64,000 bases of DNA from Neorhizobium vignae (GTDB taxonomy: Bacteria > Pseudomonadota > Alphaproteobacteria > Rhizobiales > Rhizobiaceae): the NCBI RefSeq assembly GCF_000732195.1, contig NZ_JNNU01000008.1:62001-126000 (forward strand). The letters run 5' to 3'. This document shows positions 24,811-33,427 of the stretch, piece by piece (positions within the stretch are counted from its first letter, which is position 1; each line of letters starts with the position of its first letter). Under the pieces are notes generated by a model, which was given only the letters and a program-made list of their open reading frames with translations, did no database searches and had not been told where the DNA came from. The translations under genes and the position numbers were made by a program.

Positions 24811-26313
24811 TCATTCCACAAAAACTTCATCTCTTCCTTTGCGAATTTTTGGGAGAAGCGCCGTGACGAGCAGGACAAGCGATACGATCAAAAGGCCGGC
24901 GCTTATCGGTTCCGTGACGAATGTCGTAAGCGATCCGCGCGAAAGGATCAGCGACCTCCGGAGGTTCTCCTCCATCAGCTTGCCTAACACGAAGCCGAGC
25001 AGCATGGGCGCCGGCTCGAAGCCGAACTTGATCAGCAGGAAGCCGATGAACCCGAACAGGCCGATCAGCAGGACATCGATGGGCTGCGAGTTGATCGAAT
25101 AGATGCCGATGCAGCAGAAGACCAGGATGGCCGGGAAAAGCAGCCGGTAGGGAACCTTCAGCAGCCGGACCCACAAGCCGACCAGCGGCAGGTTGATGAT
25201 CAGCAGCATCAGGTTGCCGATCCACATCGAGGCGATCATGCCCCAGAACAGCGATGGATTGCCAGTCATGACCTTTGGTCCGGGAACAATGCCGTGGATG
25301 GTCATCGCGCCGACCATCAGCGCCATCACCGCGTTGGCGGGGATGCCGAGGGTGAGAAGAGGAATGAACGAGGTCTGCGCGCCGGCATTGTTGGCCGCTT
25401 CCGGACCGGCAACACCTTCGATTGCGCCTTTCCCGAACCGGCTGGGGTCCTTGGCAAGCTTCTTTTCGACCGCGTAGGAGGCGAACGGCGCAAGGATCGC
25501 GCCATTGCCCGGCAAGATTCCGAAGGCCGATCCAAGAAGTGTGCCGCGCACCACGGGTGCCACGGACTGGCGCAGTTCCTTCCGGTTGGGCAGGAGGCGG
25601 CCGATTGCGCCGCGCACCACGTCGCGGTCCTCCGACTGGCCGAGATTGCGCAGGATTTCCGAGACGCCGAAGACGCCCATGGCCAGCACGGCGAAATCGA
25701 TGCCATCCCAGAGGAAGGGCTGCCCGAAGGTCATGCGCTGGTCGCCGGTTTCGAGATCGGTGCCGACGGTGGAGAGCAGCAGTCCGAGCATGATCATCGC
25801 TACGGCCTTGAGGAGCGAACCTCCGGCCAGAACCACGGCGAAAACGAGGCCCATTATCATGAGCGCGAAATATTCGGTCGGGCCGAACAGCAGGGCTACG
25901 CGCGTCAGCGGTGCGCCTATCGCCGCAATCACGATCGTCGCGACCGTGCCGGCAAAGAATGAACCGAGCGCCGCAATGCCCAGCGCCGCACCGGCCCGGC
26001 CGCGGCGCGCCATGGCGTGGCCGTCGACCGCGGTGACGACGGAGGTCGCCTCGCCGGGAATGTTGACGAGGATGGCGGTCGTCGATCCGCCATACTGGGC
26101 GCCGTAATAGATGCCGGCGAGCATGATCAGCGCGCCGGTCGGATCGAGGCTGAAGGTGATCGGCAGGAGCATGGCGATGGTCGCCACCGGGCCGACGCCG
26201 GGCAGGACGCCGATCAGCGTGCCGACGAGGCAGCCGAGGAAGGCAAGCGCGAGGTTCTGGAGGCCGAGTGCGACCGAAAATCCCAGCGAGAGATTGGAAA
26301 TGAGCGTGTCCAT
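24811..26313 (-). CDS. tctA: Tripartite tricarboxylate transporter large permease TctA
   Basis: The large membrane subunit of a TTT transporter, 500 residues with about 12 helices. Signature segments are LGCLVGTLIGVLPGVGPVAT at residues 30-50, YYGAQYGGSTTAILVNIPGE at 72-91 and the repeated GLVFAVVLAGG/GILPGNGAILAPFASY motif in the second half. With TctB and TctC it imports an organic or aromatic acid with a cation gradient. ATG 26313 shares one base with the TctB stop (TGATG), so translation is coupled; the longer frame to 26856 overlaps TctB and is rejected. It is the last gene of a seven-gene catabolic operon. Confidence 0.9.
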   Translation of the reverse strand: MDTLISNLSLGFSVALGLQNLALAFLGCLVGTLIGVLPGVGPVATIAMLLPITFSLDPTGALIMLAGIYYGAQYGGSTTAILVNIPGEATSVVTAVDGHAMARRGRAGAALGIAALGSFFAGTVATIVIAAIGAPLTRVALLFGPTEYFALMIMGLVFAVVLAGGSLLKAVAMIMLGLLLSTVGTDLETGDQRMTFGQPFLWDGIDFAVLAMGVFGVSEILRNLGQSEDRDVVRGAIGRLLPNRKELRQSVAPVVRGTLLGSAFGILPGNGAILAPFASYAVEKKLAKDPSRFGKGAIEGVAGPEAANNAGAQTSFIPLLTLGIPANAVMALMVGAMTIHGIVPGPKVMTGNPSLFWGMIASMWIGNLMLLIINLPLVGLWVRLLKVPYRLLFPAILVFCCIGIYSINSQPIDVLLIGLFGFIGFLLIKFGFEPAPMLLGFVLGKLMEENLRRSLILSRGSLTTFVTEPISAGLLIVSLVLLVTALLPKIRKGRDEVFVE

Positions 26314-26954
26314 CAGCCCTGGTTCCCCTGATCGGATACGGACTTCTGTCTGTCGGTGACGAAGACAAGGACTGCCGCTGCAAGCATCACGGCCGAGGCA
26401 ATGCGCAGGACCGCCTTCTGCGACCAGCCTTCGGGGAAGGAATCGATCAGGGATGCCGGAAAGACCGGGATCGGCAGGTTGAGAAGATCCCCGAACATTA
26501 GCATGCAGAACGGCGTCAGTCCGAGCGCGAGCGCTACGAGTTCGCGAAACCGGGCTTCTGGGGTCGCAAGACCGGCGATGACGATGGCGACCGGTGCCGA
26601 AATGATCAGCCCGAGGCCGGGTATGGTGACCGGGCCGATGGCGAACGGCCGGATCGTCACGGCAAAAAAGGCGATGGCGAGAAGGACGAGAACGAGGCCG
26701 TGAAGCTTCGTCCTCTCGATGATGAGGCCGGGACGCAGGAAGGCGGAGACGGCAAGAACGAGACCCATCAGCCCGAGTCCGACGGCAAGCGCCCGTGGCA
26801 TGAGGGCTGATCCCATCTCGGAAAGCGAACCGGCATTCAGGTCCCCGAGCAGCCACAGCGCCAGGCCGGCAACTGCCATCAGCGCCAGCCCGCCTGCGAG
26901 GTTCTGTGGTGCACGAACCGTACTCCTACCCGTCGCATTCTTCATCTCGTTCAT
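26313..26954 (-). CDS. tctB: Tripartite tricarboxylate transporter small permease TctB
   Basis: A 213-residue four- to five-helix membrane protein with the TctB topology: a first helix at about 18-38 (LAGGLALMAVAGLALWLLGD), a long conserved loop containing SALMPRALAVGLGLMGLVL and an end with AVLRIASAVMLAAAVLVFV. It stabilises TctA. ATG 26954 is preceded by GGAGGAGG, the best site available; upstream Met codons run into the TctC intergenic region. It follows tctC after 34 bases and overlaps tctA by one. Confidence 0.85.
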   Translation of the reverse strand: MNEMKNATGRSTVRAPQNLAGGLALMAVAGLALWLLGDLNAGSLSEMGSALMPRALAVGLGLMGLVLAVSAFLRPGLIIERTKLHGLVLVLLAIAFFAVTIRPFAIGPVTIPGLGLIISAPVAIVIAGLATPEARFRELVALALGLTPFCMLMFGDLLNLPIPVFPASLIDSFPEGWSQKAVLRIASAVMLAAAVLVFVTDRQKSVSDQGNQG

Positions 26955-26988
26955 CGTCCGCCTCCTCCTGCGTCCTGTTGGTCCCGCC

Positions 26989-27969
26989 TCAGTTCGGCTC
27001 GATGCCGAGTTCCTTGAGGACCTTGCCGGTATAGGCATATTGCGCGGCAAGGAAGTTCTTGGCGCCGGCCGGTGTGGTGTTCTCGCCCTTCTCCATCTCG
27101 AAGCCGAGGGTCGGGGCGCGCTCCAGCACGTCAGGCTCGGCGATCGCCTTGGCGACGGCCTTGCTCATCGTTTCGATGATTGCGGCCGGCGTGCCTGCAG
27201 GTGCCATGATCATGAACCAGCCCTGCAGCTCGACGCTCTTCAGCGTTTCGGAAATCGCTGGCACATCGGGAAGCGATGCGATGCGCTGGTTGCCGGCCAC
27301 GGCGATTGGGCGCAGCGACCCGTCTTTGATGAACGGTTCGACGACGGACGCCGACTGGATCGTCACCGGCGTGCGGCCGCTGATGCTGTCCTGCACGGCG
27401 TTGGAGATCGTATTATAGGGCACCAGCACCATTTTCGTGCCGGCCTCCTTGTTGATCGTCTGGGCGATCAGGCCGGAAATGTTGCGCGGTCCGTCGACTG
27501 CGAGGCTCAGCGAGCCGGGCGCCTGCTTCTCGAGCGCGATCAGTTCGGCAAGGTTGTTTGCCTTGACCTTGGGATTGACCAGCAGCACGTGATGGCTCTT
27601 TGCCACCATGGCGACCGGCACGAAATCCTTGATCGGATCGTAGGAGAGCGCCTTGATCGTGTAGGGGTTGGTCACCAGCGCGGCCGAGGTGGCGAACACG
27701 AACGTGTAGCCGTCATTGGTGGCGTGGGCCACGGACTGCATGCCGACCACGTTGGCGGCGCCCGCCTTGTTCTCGACGATGAACTGCTGGCCGAGCGCGC
27801 GCGACAGCTTGTCTGTGATGATGCGGCACAGCACATCCGGACTGTTGCCGGCCGCCTGGGGCACGACCACGGTCACCGGCCGCTGCGGCCAGTCGGCGGC
27901 CTGAGCGGAACCGAAAGCGAGCAGCGAGCCCATGCCTGCCATAAAAATGCGTCTTGAAAATTTCGACAT
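26989..27969 (-). CDS. tctC: TTT substrate-binding protein TctC (Bug family)
   Basis: A 326-residue exported receptor. Residues 1-24 form a signal peptide with a twin-arginine-like SRRIFMAG and cleavage after SAQA. The mature protein has the Bug/TctC features: WPQRPVTVVVPQAAGNSPDV, ALGQQFIVENKAGAANVVGM and the late NTTPAGAKNFLAAQYAYTGK. It captures a carboxylated ligand in the periplasm and delivers it to TctAB. The neighbouring hydroxylase and ring-cleavage genes suggest an aromatic acid, an inference only. It is the first transporter gene after the enzyme genes, 84 bases downstream of the FAH-type hydrolase. Confidence 0.9.
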   Translation of the reverse strand: MSKFSRRIFMAGMGSLLAFGSAQAADWPQRPVTVVVPQAAGNSPDVLCRIITDKLSRALGQQFIVENKAGAANVVGMQSVAHATNDGYTFVFATSAALVTNPYTIKALSYDPIKDFVPVAMVAKSHHVLLVNPKVKANNLAELIALEKQAPGSLSLAVDGPRNISGLIAQTINKEAGTKMVLVPYNTISNAVQDSISGRTPVTIQSASVVEPFIKDGSLRPIAVAGNQRIASLPDVPAISETLKSVELQGWFMIMAPAGTPAAIIETMSKAVAKAIAEPDVLERAPTLGFEMEKGENTTPAGAKNFLAAQYAYTGKVLKELGIEPN

Positions 27970-28053
27970 GTCTACCTCCCGTTGAAGTCAAATAGTCCGT
28001 TGGTCCGCAAGGGGCCTGCAACCTCTCCCGGCCGGCCCCCGCGACAAGTTCTG

Positions 28054-28902
28054 TCAGTGCGCTTCGTCCGTGATCGGGTTGCGCAGGATGCCGAGGCGAT
28101 CGATCTCGATTTCGACCACGTCGCCCGGCTTCATCCAGAGCGGCGGAGTGCGCTTTGCGCCGACGCCGCCCGGCGTGCCGCTGACGATGACGTCACCGGC
28201 TTCCAGGCGTGTGAAGTTCGAGCAATATTCGATCTGGCGGGCGATATCGAAGATCATCTGGGCAAAGGTGGCATCCTGCACCACTTCGCCATTGAGTCGG
28301 GTCTGCAGGCGCAGGTCGGCCAGGGACCCAAGTTCGTCCGGCGTCATCATCCACGGACCGAACGCGCCGGTATCCGGGAAATTCTTGCCCGGGGTGAACT
28401 GGTGCGTGTGGTACTGGAAGTCACGAACACTGCCGTCGTTGTAGCAGGCGTAACCCGCAACGTGGCTCATGGCCTCGGCGCGCGAAATATAACGGCCCGG
28501 CTTGCCGATGATGACAGCGAGCTCGCCCTCGAAATCGAGATGGGTGGAGACCTTCGGGCGGATGATCGGCGCAAGATGGCCGGTCTGGCTGTTGGCGTAA
28601 CGCGAGAAGATGGTCGGGTTTTCGACTTCTCTTCGGCCGGTTTCCTTACGGTGCATCTCGTAATTCAGGCCGACGCAGAGGATCTTGTCGGGATTGGGCA
28701 CGACTGGCAGCCATTCCAGTTCGGAGTTCGGCGTGGCGGCGGCGGAAGCGGCAGCTTCGGCAACGCCTGCGAAATTCGCGGTGATCGCTGCCTTGAGGTC
28801 GGCATACCGGCCGGCGAGTGCCGCGCCTGCGTCACGGAAGGTTTCGCCCTCGATGACGCCCCAGGTGGTGCGGCCGGCGATCTTGACGGTGGAAAGTCTC
28901 AT
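28054..28902 (-). CDS. Fumarylacetoacetate hydrolase family protein
   Basis: Metal-dependent hydrolase, isomerase or decarboxylase of the FAH superfamily, 282 aa. The N-terminal 70 residues form the usual small domain, then PNPDKILCVGLNYEMHRKE begins the catalytic domain. Metal ligands are suggested by HLDFEGELAVIIG (Glu-x-Glu) and GYACYNDGSVRDFQ (Asp). SGTPGGVGAKRTPPLWMKPGD is the typical C-terminal loop. Enzymes of this family commonly finish meta-cleavage pathways by hydrolysing or decarboxylating the ring-opened product, which fits a position after a hydroxylase and an extradiol dioxygenase. The exact reaction is not predictable. Confidence 0.85.
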   Translation of the reverse strand: MRLSTVKIAGRTTWGVIEGETFRDAGAALAGRYADLKAAITANFAGVAEAAASAAATPNSELEWLPVVPNPDKILCVGLNYEMHRKETGRREVENPTIFSRYANSQTGHLAPIIRPKVSTHLDFEGELAVIIGKPGRYISRAEAMSHVAGYACYNDGSVRDFQYHTHQFTPGKNFPDTGAFGPWMMTPDELGSLADLRLQTRLNGEVVQDATFAQMIFDIARQIEYCSNFTRLEAGDVIVSGTPGGVGAKRTPPLWMKPGDVVEIEIDRLGILRNPITDEAH

Positions 28903-28953
28903 TGTCTTACTCCTGCAAGGGTATCTTTATCGAAAGCGCATCATCTGAAGCCG

Positions 28954-30531
28954 TCAGGCGAGGCGGGCGCTGAGCTCGGTTATCTGCTGGCGAAGCGCTT
29001 CGACATTCTGTGCTGCGCCGAAAACGTAGTGGTCCGGACGGACGATCGCGGCGATCGCGCCATGGCGATCGAACCAGGCGGAAAGCACGCCGTCCTTTTC
29101 GCGCAGTGCGGTCGGGTCGGCTTTGTCGTCGCCCTGAGGGGCAACGGCTCTGACGACGATCCCGTCGATCGCTTCGGCCAGAGCTTCGCCCTCACCTGTC
29201 CTGATCCGGCGGCCATCGAGGACCAGCCGCCATTCCGGTCCGGTGAACGTATCCAGCAGGCGCGAGGACGCGCCTTCGACGATCGCCGGCTGCGGGAAGA
29301 GCAGACCTCGTGCCGGGGTGCCCTCAGGCGCGATCAGCCCCTCCTCGATCGGCGGCACGATTTCCTGGCGGGTAATGGTCGGCGGCTTGCCGCCGCCATC
29401 GGCTATGATCTTGGCATCGCGCGCGGCGGCGGCGGCCGGATCGCGTTCGCAGATGGTCTGGCCGATGGCCTTGATCTTGCCGGTCAACGCGCGCACATGC
29501 CGCTTGCGCTCCACAGTATAAGTGTCGAGCAGCTCTGCGGAGGACTTGCCCTTGAGGATGCGGTCGAGCCTCCAGACGAGATTGGAAACGTCGCGCAGGC
29601 CCTGGCACATGCCCTGTCCGATGAAGGGCGGCTGCTGATGGGCGGCGTCGCCGGCGATCAGCACGCGGCCGCGGCGCCAGTCGTCTGCCACCAGGGCATG
29701 GAATCGATAGGCGGCGGCGCGCCACAGATCGCCTTCTTGCCGTGTCAGCCAGGGCGACAGAAGCTGCCAGACATTCTCCGGCTTTTCCATTTCGCGCGGG
29801 TCTTCGCCCGGCAGGAGCATGATTTCCCAGCGGCGGTGGTTCTTCGGCCCCATGATATAGCTGGTCGGCCGCGCCGGGTTGCAGAACTGCGCGGAGGTCT
29901 GCGGCAGCTTGGCCAGCGCGTCTTCGTGAACCTGCACGTCGACCACCAGCCACGGCTCGTCGAAAACCAGGTCCTCGAACTTCATGCCCGACTGTTCGCG
30001 CACCTGGCTCCAGGCGCCGTCGCAGCCGACCACGTATTTAGCGGCGACCTTGCGGGTCTTTCCGGAGGCATCCTTCAGCGTCACGACGACCTCGTCCGCC
30101 TGCGGATCGAGGCTGGTCATTTCCGTGCCAAGCTCGACCGTCACGCAATCGAAGCTTTCGGCATGCTTCCGCATCACCGCCTCGACGGGCGGCTGGGTGA
30201 ATACCATGCTTGGCGTGTAGCCCAGCGGATAGGGTTCCGGCACCATGTCGATGCGGCGGATGAGCTGTCCCTGCGCCCCGAAGTGCTGGGACGCGGTGAA
30301 CGGTGCGATATAGGGCAGGACCTCGTCAGCAATGCCCATGTTGTCGAAGTGCCGCAGGATCTCGTGATCGATCGCGATGGCGCGCGGCTTGTCGTAAATG
30401 CCCGGCTGCTTGTCGACGACCAGCGTGGAATGGCCGCGTGCGCCGAGCATGCCGGCGGCAACAGCGCCGGCCGGGCCAAAGCCCACCACCAGCACGTCAT
30501 AACGGTTCGAAATATCGGTCTCGTTCGTCAC
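28954..30531 (-). CDS. FAD-dependent aromatic hydroxylase (MhpA-like)
   Basis: A class A flavoprotein monooxygenase of 525 aa. The FAD-binding GFGPAGAVAAGMLGARG starts near residue 16, the DG-type motif is YVVGCDGAWSQVRE, and the second FAD motif is VLIAGDAAHQQPPFIGQGMC. The last 110 residues form the thioredoxin-like extension of the phenol/MhpA subgroup. Such enzymes ortho-hydroxylate a phenolic ring with NAD(P)H and oxygen and prepare it for extradiol cleavage. GTG 30531 is selected because AGAGG lies nine bases upstream and the first beta strand begins within ten residues; the longer frame to 30696 runs through the end of the upstream gene. It precedes the FAH-type hydrolase gene by 51 bases. 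Confidence 0.85.
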   Translation of the reverse strand: MTNETDISNRYDVLVVGFGPAGAVAAGMLGARGHSTLVVDKQPGIYDKPRAIAIDHEILRHFDNMGIADEVLPYIAPFTASQHFGAQGQLIRRIDMVPEPYPLGYTPSMVFTQPPVEAVMRKHAESFDCVTVELGTEMTSLDPQADEVVVTLKDASGKTRKVAAKYVVGCDGAWSQVREQSGMKFEDLVFDEPWLVVDVQVHEDALAKLPQTSAQFCNPARPTSYIMGPKNHRRWEIMLLPGEDPREMEKPENVWQLLSPWLTRQEGDLWRAAAYRFHALVADDWRRGRVLIAGDAAHQQPPFIGQGMCQGLRDVSNLVWRLDRILKGKSSAELLDTYTVERKRHVRALTGKIKAIGQTICERDPAAAAARDAKIIADGGGKPPTITRQEIVPPIEEGLIAPEGTPARGLLFPQPAIVEGASSRLLDTFTGPEWRLVLDGRRIRTGEGEALAEAIDGIVVRAVAPQGDDKADPTALREKDGVLSAWFDRHGAIAAIVRPDHYVFGAAQNVEALRQQITELSARLA

Positions 30532-30562
30532 GGGAAAGCCTCTGCAAACTGGAACGGCGGTG

Positions 30563-31456
30563 TCAGCCGCCGGAAAATCCGATGGAAATCTGTGCCTTCT
30601 TGCAGGCGTCGCTTTTCGGAGGCGCGATGCCCCAATGGTCGGTGCGGCCGGGCGGCCATACCCATTCTGCCGGCCCGCGGACGCGGTAGCCGTCATCGAC
30701 CTGCAGCACTTCGGCGGTGTATTCGATCACCACGCCCTGCGGGTCGATAAAATAGGCGAAGACATTGTCTCCCGGTCCGTGGCGCCCCACGCCCCAGCCG
30801 ATCGGATGTCCCTTGTCGACAACCAGGCCGGAACCGCGCATGACGGATTCCAGGTCCGGCATCAGGAACGCGATATGGTTCAGGCCGTTTGCGGGTGCCT
30901 CGGCCAGCACCACCGCATGGTGGTCGTTATTGCAGCACAGGAAAGCCATGAGCTTCGAGCGGTCCGTCAGGCGGAAACCGAGGACATCCTGATAGAAGTT
31001 CGAAAGTGCCTCGATCTGGGCGCTGTTGATGTTGACATGGGCAAGCCGGTTCGGCCGGTTGGCGACGATCGTGCCCTGCTTTTGCTGGTCGCCATGGACG
31101 AATTCCAGCACAGAGCCCTGCGGCTCGCGGATGACGAAACGCTCGCCGCCGGAAGGTGCGTCGGCCGGTCCCGGTTCGCGCATCACGGTGCAGCCTGCGG
31201 CCGCCGTTTTGGCAAACAGCGATGCCAGGTCTTCGGCAGAGCGGACGCGGAAGGTGATCTTGCGCAGTTCTGCACGGTCGCTCTGCTTCAGTTCCAGAAC
31301 ATGGAAATCGTCGCCGGTCGCCGCCAGGAAAACCTTGTCACCGACTTCGTCCACCAAATCCAGCCCCCAGACGCGGGTATAGAAGTCGACGGAGCCGGCA
31401 ATATCGGGCGTGCCGATTTCGACGCTGCGCAGGGCGGAGACGGGAAAGTCTGTCAT
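30563..31456 (-). CDS. VOC-family extradiol ring-cleavage dioxygenase
   Basis: A two-domain vicinal-oxygen-chelate protein of 297 aa. The C-terminal domain shows the iron ligands expected of type I extradiol dioxygenases: His in NRLAHVNINS, His in GLNHIAFLM and Glu in GVVIEYTAEV. The N-terminal domain (ALRSVEIGTPDIAGSVDFYT) is the non-catalytic repeat. The likely role is meta-cleavage of the dihydroxylated ring made by the flavin hydroxylase. ATG 31456 is preceded by GAGG within the end of the amidohydrolase gene; only four bases separate the stop of that gene from this start, so they are coupled. A glyoxalase-type function cannot be excluded. Confidence 0.85.
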   Translation of the reverse strand: MTDFPVSALRSVEIGTPDIAGSVDFYTRVWGLDLVDEVGDKVFLAATGDDFHVLELKQSDRAELRKITFRVRSAEDLASLFAKTAAAGCTVMREPGPADAPSGGERFVIREPQGSVLEFVHGDQQKQGTIVANRPNRLAHVNINSAQIEALSNFYQDVLGFRLTDRSKLMAFLCCNNDHHAVVLAEAPANGLNHIAFLMPDLESVMRGSGLVVDKGHPIGWGVGRHGPGDNVFAYFIDPQGVVIEYTAEVLQVDDGYRVRGPAEWVWPPGRTDHWGIAPPKSDACKKAQISIGFSGG

Positions 31457-31460
31457 CTGG

Positions 31461-32516
31461 TCAAACCTCATCCAGCGCGAGGAAGGCTCGCGCATTCGCA
31501 AATGTCAGGCGCTCGCGAAGGCCCGTATCGGTGAAGGCTTCCTCGACACGGCCGACGGGTTCCTTCTCGCGGAAATTGAACGGATAGTCGGTGCCGAGCA
31601 GCACGCGATCCTCGCCGAAGATCGAGACGATGCGCTGCAGCGTATCCTTGTCGAAAACGAGCGTATCCACGTAGAGGAGCCGTGCCTGCGCCGAAGGCAC
31701 TTCCGGCATGATCTCCCTGATCGCCGGGAACGCCGAATAACCCTTTTCCAGGCGCGGCAGCAGCGAGGCGAACGTGCCGCCGCCATGGCTGAAGGCGATC
31801 CGCAGTTTCGGGAATTTCAGCAGCAGTCCGCCGGTGATGACGGATGCGGCGGCAAGGCCGACATCGGTCGGATAACCGAGAACCTGCTGCAGCGGCGCCG
31901 GCCCGACGAGACGGTCCATGCCGGCCGGCCGCACCGCGTGAACGAAGACGGCCGCGCCGAGTTTCTCGGCCTCCGCGAAAAACGGATGGAAGCGCGGGTC
32001 GCCGATTGCGACACCGTTGATGTTGCTGCCGATCTCGACGCCCCGGAAACCCAGTTCGCCGACGATGCGATGCAGTTCGGCAATCGCAAGGTCGATGTCC
32101 TGCATCGGCAGGCCGCCGAGCCCTACGAAGCGCCCCTTGCCTTCCACGACAAGCGCGGCAATCACGTCGTTGACATGGCGCACCAGATCGTTGGCCGGTT
32201 TCGCGTCGATCCAGTAGCCGAAAAGTTCCGGCATGGGGGACAGCGCCTGGATCGCGATGCCGCTGCGGTCCATTTCTTCCAGTCGCCGTTCGGCAACCCA
32301 GCAGGCGTCGCTGACGGTGCGATAGGGCTTTTCGTCGATCACGACCGTCGCGTGGCAATCGCTCACGGGGGTCATGGAGGGCCAGCCGCGGATCGAGGCA
32401 CCGCCGGGAACAAGCGGATACTGAGCCGGAACGACATGGCAGTGGACATCGATGCCGCCGCAACCGCAGCCGCTCTTGAAACGCCCTGCTGTCTTCACGC
32501 TTTCGTTCACGCCCAT
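31461..32516 (-). CDS. Amidohydrolase of the ACMSD family (decarboxylase-like)
   Basis: A 351-residue TIM-barrel metalloenzyme. Ligands visible are His25-x-His27 in IDVHCHVVP, His in AVFVHAVRP, His in IAFSHGGG and Asp in LLGTDYPF, the ACMSD/gamma-resorcylate decarboxylase pattern. These enzymes decarboxylate aromatic acids or ring-opened semialdehydes without oxidation. An unusual CGCG stretch precedes the HxH. As first gene of the operon it may act early (removing the carboxylate from the imported acid) or late. It diverges from the GntR regulator with 119 bases between starts that must carry both promoters. Confidence 0.85.
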   Translation of the reverse strand: MGVNESVKTAGRFKSGCGCGGIDVHCHVVPAQYPLVPGGASIRGWPSMTPVSDCHATVVIDEKPYRTVSDACWVAERRLEEMDRSGIAIQALSPMPELFGYWIDAKPANDLVRHVNDVIAALVVEGKGRFVGLGGLPMQDIDLAIAELHRIVGELGFRGVEIGSNINGVAIGDPRFHPFFAEAEKLGAAVFVHAVRPAGMDRLVGPAPLQQVLGYPTDVGLAAASVITGGLLLKFPKLRIAFSHGGGTFASLLPRLEKGYSAFPAIREIMPEVPSAQARLLYVDTLVFDKDTLQRIVSIFGEDRVLLGTDYPFNFREKEPVGRVEEAFTDTGLRERLTFANARAFLALDEV

Positions 32517-32568
32517 CCTCCTCTGTTGGCTTTTCGAATAATCTACAAACTTCTATGCGTAAAGCCAG

Positions 32569-32580
32569 AATTTATAAATT
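32569..32580. promoter_or_regulatory. AT-rich palindrome in the GntR/amidohydrolase divergent region
   Basis: AATTTATAAATT is a perfect 12-base palindrome midway between the divergent starts. It is a candidate site for the GntR regulator encoded at 32636 or a promoter element; in AT-rich DNA such a motif can arise by chance. Confidence 0.35.
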
Positions 32581-32635
32581 TTGCGATTTGAACATGGTCG
32601 TGTATATAAAACTTGATTTGAACCGTGGGAGCCAA

Positions 32636-33340
32636 ATGAACGTCGATGCGCCGAACAAGGGGCTGGAAAGCCCTGCTACGCTTGCCACAAGCATCTACGA
32701 GCGGCTGAAGGCGGATATCCTGTCGGCTCAGCTCGAGCCCGGCCGCAAGCTCCAGCTGCGTTTTCTGATGGAGCATTACGAAGCGGGGCAGACGCCGTTG
32801 CGCGAGGCGCTCAACCGGCTCACCACGGAAGACCTGGTGATCGGCAAGGAGCAGCGCGGCTTCTTCGTCAAGCCGATCAGTCTGGAAGAACTGGGAGAGC
32901 TGACGAAAACCCGATCCTGGGTGGAGGGGCTTGCCCTGCGCGAGTCGATCGCGAATGCCAACCCTACATGGGAGGAAGCCCTTCTTGTCGCGCATCACCG
33001 GCTGGACCGGGCGCCCCGCTCGCTCAATCCGGACCGTTTCGAGAGCAATCCGGAATGGGAGCGGCTGCACCGCGCCTTTCATGCGCTTCTGATCGGCGGC
33101 TGTGGATCTCGTCCGTTGATCGGCTTCTGCGAACAGCTGGCGGATCGCCTCAACCGCTATCGCGCGCTGTCCAGCCGCAAGGCATTCCGGGTCCGCAAGG
33201 TCAGCCAGGAACATGCCGACATCGCCAAGGCAGTTCTCGAGCACGATACGGAAGTGGCCGTGCGGCTGCTGCAGCGGCACTACGAGCAGACGGCCGAATT
33301 CATCAGGGCCGACCTGCAGGCCGATGGAACCAGCTTCTAA
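32636..33340 (+). CDS. GntR-family (FCD) transcriptional regulator of the aromatic operon
   Basis: A 234-residue regulator. Residues about 14-80 form a winged helix: ATSIYERLKADILSAQLEPG, RKLQLRFLMEHYEAGQTPLR and EALNRLTTEDLVIGKEQRGF. The rest is an all-helical FCD ligand domain with metal-type residues in EWERLHRAFHALLIGGC and HADIAKAVLEHD. ATG 32636 is chosen because GGGAG lies five to nine bases upstream; the in-frame Met at 32555 is too far within the divergent promoter. It most likely represses the amidohydrolase-to-TctA operon until an acid ligand binds. Confidence 0.85.
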   Translation: MNVDAPNKGLESPATLATSIYERLKADILSAQLEPGRKLQLRFLMEHYEAGQTPLREALNRLTTEDLVIGKEQRGFFVKPISLEELGELTKTRSWVEGLALRESIANANPTWEEALLVAHHRLDRAPRSLNPDRFESNPEWERLHRAFHALLIGGCGSRPLIGFCEQLADRLNRYRALSSRKAFRVRKVSQEHADIAKAVLEHDTEVAVRLLQRHYEQTAEFIRADLQADGTSF

Positions 33341-33427
33341 GGCTGCGCGAGAAGTGCAGCGCGTAAAGCGCGGAGATGCTAATGTGGCACATTCATTGGC
33401 CAGTCCCAGAGAAGTCGGTTCGATAGG

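Noticed and set aside
26719-30750. Very long plus-strand frames (412 and 922 codons) opposite the TctB-to-VOC genes
   Set aside because: They are antisense shadows of GC-rich coding sequence. The minus-strand genes show clear families, ribosome-binding sites and overlaps, and the plus-strand readings show no domain.
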